This document shows, one piece after another, positions 14,693-18,943 of a DNA stretch of 18,943 bases (positions are counted from its first letter, which is position 1; every line of letters starts with the position of its first letter). Source of the stretch: Citromicrobium sp. UBA3494 (GTDB taxonomy: Bacteria; Pseudomonadota; Alphaproteobacteria; Sphingomonadales; Sphingomonadaceae); NCBI GenBank assembly GCA_002377695.1, contig DFQH01000009.1:215694-234636 (forward strand), in the 5' to 3' direction. Made by a program: the position numbers and the translations under genes. The notes under the pieces were generated by a model. It was not told the DNA's origin. It saw only the letters and a list, made by a program, of their open reading frames with translations, and searched no databases.

Positions 14693-15709
14693 GGCTGACT
14701 CGCCCCCCCATTTGTCCGTCCCAGATGCATTGGCCGGAACCGGTTGCAGGACAAGCAAATTCAGATGCAGTTTATCGAAAATTCAACCGGATAGGGGATG
14801 GAGCCGGAAAGCTCGACGCGCCGGTATGGAAAGGTCGCGGCTGCCAGCAGGGAGGCGCTGGAGCGGTGAAGGGAAGCCAATAGGATCGATAAAAACTTGA
14901 ATTAAAGTGTCTTTTCGAAGGCAGCAATTTAAAAGGCCCCCAATCTGGCCCCCAGCGCTCCGCGCTTCTGTGGAAAAAGCCGAGAACAAGCGAGATCAAC
15001 GCGCCCTTTTTGGAGGCTGGCATTTAGCACTCCAAGCGATGCTTGTCATGGCCGCTGACAACAACTCACCTCCGAGCAGAGCGCCGCCAAGGTACATCGA
15101 CGCAGCCGAGATTTCACGGATCACAAGCAACTCGCAGCCTCGAAAGAAAATGCCTCGCCAACCCAATGCCTTAAAACAGAGTGAGTTGTCTGCGGATCAG
15201 CGCAAACCCGCTCAACTCGCGGGCGGGTGACTTTCGCCCAAACCACATTTATTTATATAAACCAAAGACTTGCTTCCCGAATTCGCGGGGTAGGGTGTGC
15301 TCATGTTTCCAGTTACGGCTGAGGGTTCAGAAAAGCAGTGCAAGATGCCTGCGGCGCAACGCATCTCTTCCAGGTGGATTTGCAGCCTTACTGGCGTTTG
15401 AGGCTGCTTGGGGCCGACTGCGGACTGGCAGGTTTTGGCGGTGGCATGGCTGAAGCGGACGTTCAACGGAGCATCAGCAGGGAGTAGCAGTTGACAGTTT
15501 AAGACATCCAGCGTCGTTGACGTGAGCGGCGGCTCTGGTTCGAACCCGCCATTCGTGTGGCGCAAACCACGCGGTCGGCTTTACCTGACTCGCCGCTAAG
15601 TTATTATCCGCGTTGCCAACTTCCTACCGTTCACAAATGCTGATATCTCGCCAGCGATCCTTAGTTCGAGGATACCACGGCATGGTTTAAGGTCTCGCAC
15701 GAGGATTAG
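14693..15709. other. About 1 kb intergenic region at a composition boundary, no convincing gene
   Basis: This stretch separates the GC-rich core genes from the AT-richer cassette to the right. The adhesin promoter (leftward) and the promoter of the phosphoesterase gene (rightward) should lie in it. Features seen are a 12-bp direct repeat start (GGCCCCCAATCT then GGCCCCCAG, 14935-14955), a small AGCGC/GCGCT hairpin (14954-14966), an AT-rich patch with TTTATTTATATAAA (about 15249-15262), a TTGACA (15491-15496) without a matching -10, and the palindrome GGTTCGAACC (15537-15546). Open frames of 83-117 codons occur on both strands (for example 14907-15230 plus and 15212-15565 minus), but none has a recognisable motif or good ribosome binding site. 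It may hold remnants of earlier insertions. Confidence 0.6.
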
Positions 15710-15712
15710 ATG
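15701..15712 (+). promoter_or_regulatory. Ribosome binding site and start of the phosphoesterase gene
   Basis: GAGG at 15701-15704 is followed by 5 nt and ATG at 15710. No earlier start lies in frame nearby, so this fixes the start of the first gene of the cassette. Confidence 0.7.
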
Positions 15713-16981
15713 CTCCTTCAGGTCAGAATTCTGCAAATCGGCGACGTCCATCTTCCTTCTGCGATGAAGAGCGGCAGGAATATTGACCAGAAGGATGCCG
15801 CCTTTTCGGTCGAGCTTCGAAACCTAATATCTTCCTTGCCGATCAAGGTGGTTTTTCGACAGATTTATAGAATTCTTGAGAAAGGGGGAGTTGGAGGCAT
15901 CATCTTCATGGGCGACCTGACCGATGCAGGAGATCTCGAGGGCTACGATAAAACCAGTCAGTTTATTGCGCATTCCCTACAGTTAGGCGAAGGCCGTCGT
16001 CATGCCAGCATTCCTGTCGGCATCGTTCCGGGAAATCACGACATCAATCGTCCCATGGCCCTCGAGCCTGGGATCACCACAAAATTCGAGCCCCTAAATG
16101 CGGCGCTTAGACGGGCATCTCTGCCGCCTTTGCCAGTCGAGCAAAGCTTGATCCTTCCCATCGCGAATGGATCAGCGAAACTCTCGATCAACCTTATGAA
16201 CAGCTGCTGGGGCTGCGGCGCGCGCGAATACATTCCGGAGGACTTTCGCGAGGGCATTGGCAAGGCAATTGAAGAAACGCTGGCAAAAGGCGGTGAGAAG
16301 GCTCTCAAGACCTATTACGATCGTCAGTTCGACACGCCTGCCTTTTCAGAGCCAAGCATCACACAACTCGTTCAATCCGGACGGACAGCAGATGCCTCGA
16401 CCCTCTTGGTTGTGGCGGCACACCACAATCTCCTCCCCCAACGGCAACCTCGGATCGCGCAATATACGGAGCTTGTAAACTCCGGGGCGATCCGTGGTTC
16501 GCTCGGTGAGCTTGATCGGCCGGTCGTATATTTGCACGGGCATATTCATGTTGATCCGGTCGAGACCATCACAGCCCCCAAAGCATCACCGCTTATTTGC
16601 ATTTCAGCGCCGGCGGCCGTGGACGGCTTCAATGTGTTGGACTTCGTTTTTACGCGCTCCGGGATGCCCCTCTCATGCCAAATCACGCCTTGGCGCTTCG
16701 ACGCGTCAGGCATTCTCCATCCGGCTGAGAAGGTGGCGGTGTCGCTACTCGGTAAACGCCGCCGCTCACATGATGCCACGCTGAACAAGATTTACTCCTA
16801 CATGCTCGAAAAGCGGGAACTTTACTGGACCGAGCTCATCAACGTTGACCCGCCGATCTTCACCACTGACGTGGAAGAACAAACCCGAGAGGCGATCGAG
16901 CTTCTCATCGCAGACGAGTCCGTCCTCGTGGAAAACTACGACTCTTCACCGAGTGCTTGGATCATCAGGGCCAACATCTAA
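15710..16981 (+). CDS. Calcineurin-like metallophosphoesterase with C-terminal winged-helix-like domain
   Basis: This 423-residue protein carries the full set of metal-binding motifs of the calcineurin-like phosphoesterase superfamily: GDVH (11-14), GD (68-69), GNHD (108-111), AAHH (236-239) and GHIH (277-280). It should bind two metal ions and hydrolyse phosphodiesters or phosphomonoesters; the substrate (DNA, RNA, cyclic nucleotide or other) cannot be read from sequence. Between the third and fourth motifs there are about 125 residues including a CWGC pair (166-169). The C-terminal 70-75 residues look like a winged helix: LNKIYSYMLEKREL, YWTELINV, then VEEQTREAIELLIADES and a strand pair ending at the stop. 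GAGG at 15701-15704 precedes ATG 15710 by 5 nt. The stop overlaps the ATG of the ATPase gene (TAATG), so the two products are probably made together. There is no signal peptide, so the protein is cytoplasmic. Confidence 0.92.
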   Translation: MLLQVRILQIGDVHLPSAMKSGRNIDQKDAAFSVELRNLISSLPIKVVFRQIYRILEKGGVGGIIFMGDLTDAGDLEGYDKTSQFIAHSLQLGEGRRHASIPVGIVPGNHDINRPMALEPGITTKFEPLNAALRRASLPPLPVEQSLILPIANGSAKLSINLMNSCWGCGAREYIPEDFREGIGKAIEETLAKGGEKALKTYYDRQFDTPAFSEPSITQLVQSGRTADASTLLVVAAHHNLLPQRQPRIAQYTELVNSGAIRGSLGELDRPVVYLHGHIHVDPVETITAPKASPLICISAPAAVDGFNVLDFVFTRSGMPLSCQITPWRFDASGILHPAEKVAVSLLGKRRRSHDATLNKIYSYMLEKRELYWTELINVDPPIFTTDVEEQTREAIELLIADESVLVENYDSSPSAWIIRANI

Positions 16982-18924
16982 TGACCGAAATAACAAATCC
17001 TTTCCGCCCAACACGGTGGGAACATCATCGCGATGGCAAGCCCCTTTTGTGGTTCACGAAAACTGCCAATGAGCTAGCGGCGCCTAAATCGGTGTTCATC
17101 TATGGCAGTCGCGGCAGCGGGAAAACCTCTATTCTCAAGAGTATCTGCTGGGAAGATTTGGCTGGAAACGATTCCCTTCGGCTGCAGCGCAATATCGCTG
17201 ACTTCGAGCATATCGGAATCTACATTCGCTTCCCCGACCATATCTCCCAGTCACTAAACTACGACGAATGGCGGCTTCAGTTTCCTCAGGCCGCCAATCC
17301 GGCCCTGCTTTATCATCGGTTCTTCTCTCTCGCCGTCGAGCTGGTCTGTGCGGAGAGAACACTAGAAGCGCTGCATGCCCTTCGCGTGCAAGACATGGTC
17401 ACCTATGCGTCAGGCCAAGAGTTGCAGATCGTTGAGGATTTTGTCGCTGAGTATGAGGCCCTCAATAATTTCGCGAGCCGGCCTCCCCGCACTTTCCTGG
17501 AACTTGCGAGGCTGCTTCGAAACATCGTCCCTCGAATGAGCGAGGCTTGCACCAACGGCACCGCAGTCGCCCTGATGGAGCGCCTTCCTCCTCGCGAACC
17601 CAACCAGCTACTCGCGTACCTTTCTGAGCGCCTGATTTCGGCAGTTCGTGTCAAAAGCGAGGACGAGCCACGACAGACTAGCCTCAAGTTCTGTCTCGAC
17701 GACTGCGAGGTGTTGAGCGAAGTGCAACGCCGCAGCTTAAACACATTGGTTCGGCTATCGAAGAGTCCTATCTCCTGGGTCATCAGCTCCGTCGGCGAAG
17801 CTGCCGAAGCGAGCGAAACTTTTCTGGAGGCTCAGCCGCTAACTGACGCTGACCGTCTCGTTCGTTCTCTTAACGACCGAAACGACAAGGATTTTTTCGA
17901 ACTCTGCCAGTCAGTGATCAGTTTGCGGCTGTATTTTGCGCTGCCCGTTGAACAGCGGCCAGATCGCTCAGAAGATCCCATAGCGATGTTCGAGCTAGGC
18001 GAACGGCTGGGGGAGGCCAGCGTAAACAGCCTTATCCAGCAGCTCTTGCGGCGCTCGAAGAGCCCTGCAGCGAGATTGGTCGAAGAAGGCGCCAAGGAGT
18101 TGCATCGTGCAATCGGCAAGGTCCACCGGTCTATTCCGATCCCCCGCCGGTACACCTCAGACGCGGTGCCGCCCTATTACGAAGCCTACTTGCTCATGCA
18201 CTGGCAAGGCACTGAAAACACATTCAAGACGGAAATCGGGCAAGCCGACGTGAAGCGCATCGCCGCGTTCGCGAGCCAGGTTTTGGACGACTCCTTCAAT
18301 GCCTGGCTCCGACGTAAGCAGTTGGGCAGCCTGCTCCATCTCGCTCAGTCGCTTCGAATGAGGAAAGTCCCCTTGTTTGGCAGCAACACGATCATTTCGC
18401 TCGCCGACAGCTCGATCCGCGATTTCCTTGAGATCATGGCGGAAGTGTTCGATCGCTTCCAGACGAGTACCCAAGGAAGCGGGAAAGGCGCGCTTGAACG
18501 CTTCGCGACCACACGCACACAACTCGCGCTGCCGCACCAAAGCGAAGCAATTCATTCTGCCAGCAAGGACTACTACAACGGCGTCTCCAACAATGCCGAG
18601 TCTGATGCGGATACGATGTCTCGCTTAGTCAGTGGCCTTGGAGCCTTGACCTCGCTGCTCCAGTCTAATCCCGCCGATCCTCGCGTGTTCGCGACGCCTG
18701 AGCGTGGCGTGTTCGTCATCGAGTTCGAAACGGGTGACGCCAACCTCAATGATGAGGCGGCGTTCGTAAACAGCATCGTCCAGCAGGGCCTCCTAGCCGG
18801 ATATTTGCGGAATGAGCGCGTGCCAAAGGCGATGCGGTCTCAAGCCGACGCGAACGCACGCCTAATCGCCTTCAGGCTCCATCGACGGTTCGCTCCTTAT
18901 TTCACCTTTTCGTACCGCGGGTGA
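16981..18924 (+). CDS. P-loop ATPase (AAA/ORC-like or STAND-like), partner of the phosphoesterase
   Basis: This 647-residue cytoplasmic protein begins MTEITNPFRPTRWEHHRDGK and has a Walker A motif GSRGSGKTS at residues 42-50. The Walker B motif is LKFCLDD (235-241), followed by a strand ISWVISSVGE (264-273) that fits a sensor-1 position. The order of motifs (short N-terminal tail, P-loop, long helical insert, DD Walker B, sensor strand, helical C-terminal half) fits an ORC/CDC6- or STAND-like AAA+ ATPase. A segment SLADSSIRDFLEIMAEVF (473-490) looks like the helical lid motif that follows the ATPase core in ORC-like proteins. No nuclease, helicase or transmembrane motif is seen. The start is ATG 16981, overlapping the stop of the phosphoesterase gene by 1 bp; the frame is open 8 codons further upstream, but coupling favours this start. 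The stop lies 19 bp from the window edge, inside a sequence that resembles an insertion-sequence end, so the C-terminus could be non-native. Confidence 0.85.
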   Translation: MTEITNPFRPTRWEHHRDGKPLLWFTKTANELAAPKSVFIYGSRGSGKTSILKSICWEDLAGNDSLRLQRNIADFEHIGIYIRFPDHISQSLNYDEWRLQFPQAANPALLYHRFFSLAVELVCAERTLEALHALRVQDMVTYASGQELQIVEDFVAEYEALNNFASRPPRTFLELARLLRNIVPRMSEACTNGTAVALMERLPPREPNQLLAYLSERLISAVRVKSEDEPRQTSLKFCLDDCEVLSEVQRRSLNTLVRLSKSPISWVISSVGEAAEASETFLEAQPLTDADRLVRSLNDRNDKDFFELCQSVISLRLYFALPVEQRPDRSEDPIAMFELGERLGEASVNSLIQQLLRRSKSPAARLVEEGAKELHRAIGKVHRSIPIPRRYTSDAVPPYYEAYLLMHWQGTENTFKTEIGQADVKRIAAFASQVLDDSFNAWLRRKQLGSLLHLAQSLRMRKVPLFGSNTIISLADSSIRDFLEIMAEVFDRFQTSTQGSGKGALERFATTRTQLALPHQSEAIHSASKDYYNGVSNNAESDADTMSRLVSGLGALTSLLQSNPADPRVFATPERGVFVIEFETGDANLNDEAAFVNSIVQQGLLAGYLRNERVPKAMRSQADANARLIAFRLHRRFAPYFTFSYRG

Positions 18925-18943
18925 CGTGACCCCCTAAACTTCC
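18922..18943 (+). mobile_element. Possible terminus of an IS3-family insertion sequence (partial)
   Basis: The last bases, TGACGTGACCCCCTAAACTT and on to the edge, resemble from memory the TG...CCCCCT.AA..TCC type of terminal repeat found at ends of IS2/IS3-family elements. The rest of any element would lie outside the window, so neither transposase nor second terminus can be seen. The match begins at the stop codon of the ATPase gene. Confidence is low. Confidence 0.25.

Noticed and set aside
14907..15230. Plus-strand frame of 107 codons in the gene-poor region
   Set aside because: The composition is not protein-like, no motif is visible and there is no ribosome binding site.
15491..15524. 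TTGACA as -35 box of the phosphoesterase promoter
   Set aside because: No TATAAT-like hexamer lies 16-18 nt downstream, and it is about 200 bp from the start codon.
15537..15547. GGTTCGAACCC resembling a tRNA T-arm
   Set aside because: No acceptor, D or anticodon arms can be formed around it on either strand, and the flanks do not pair. It is at most a remnant.
15212..15565. Minus-strand frame of 117 codons upstream of the phosphoesterase
   Set aside because: It has no recognisable motif and no clear ribosome binding site. It could be a degraded fragment or a recurring non-coding element, but I cannot support it as a gene.

Overview
The window is high-GC DNA whose gene content suggests an alphaproteobacterium of the order Sphingomonadales, probably the Erythrobacteraceae. 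The signs are a compact bacterial carotenoid operon (crtY-crtI-crtB), a biotin carboxylase subunit, a MipA/OmpV outer-membrane protein, secreted S9 and DUF885 peptidases and a YadA-like trimeric autotransporter. The taxon is inferred from gene content and protein style; no marker RNA gene is present.

Left part (1-5682, minus strand). A tight operon reads crtY, crtI, a small exported protein of unknown function, a LOG-family nucleotide phosphoribohydrolase, crtB, and then, after 33 bp, the 5' part of a biotin carboxylase gene that leaves the window. The first five genes overlap by 4-8 bp (ATGA or GTGA type junctions), so translation is probably coupled. CrtB makes phytoene, CrtI desaturates it towards lycopene and CrtY cyclises lycopene to beta-carotene. 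No hydroxylase or ketolase gene (crtZ, crtG, crtW) lies in this window.

Middle part (5683-14692). A divergent MipA/OmpV gene ends at a strong bidirectional terminator shared with a convergent S9 peptidase. The S9 peptidase is divergent from a DUF885 protein with a metallopeptidase-like motif. Next come a small four-helix membrane protein, a secreted four-EF-hand protein and, convergent with it, an 820-residue trimeric autotransporter built from three head blocks.

Right part (14693-18943). About 1 kb without a convincing gene marks a change to visibly AT-richer DNA with different codon use. It is followed by two plus-strand genes joined by TAATG: a calcineurin-like metallophosphoesterase with a probable C-terminal winged helix, and a 647-residue P-loop ATPase with Walker A and Walker B motifs. 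Composition, position and coupling suggest a horizontally acquired cassette, possibly a defence or genome-maintenance system. This is the most interesting part of the window. The last bases resemble an IS3-family terminus and may have affected the end of the ATPase gene.
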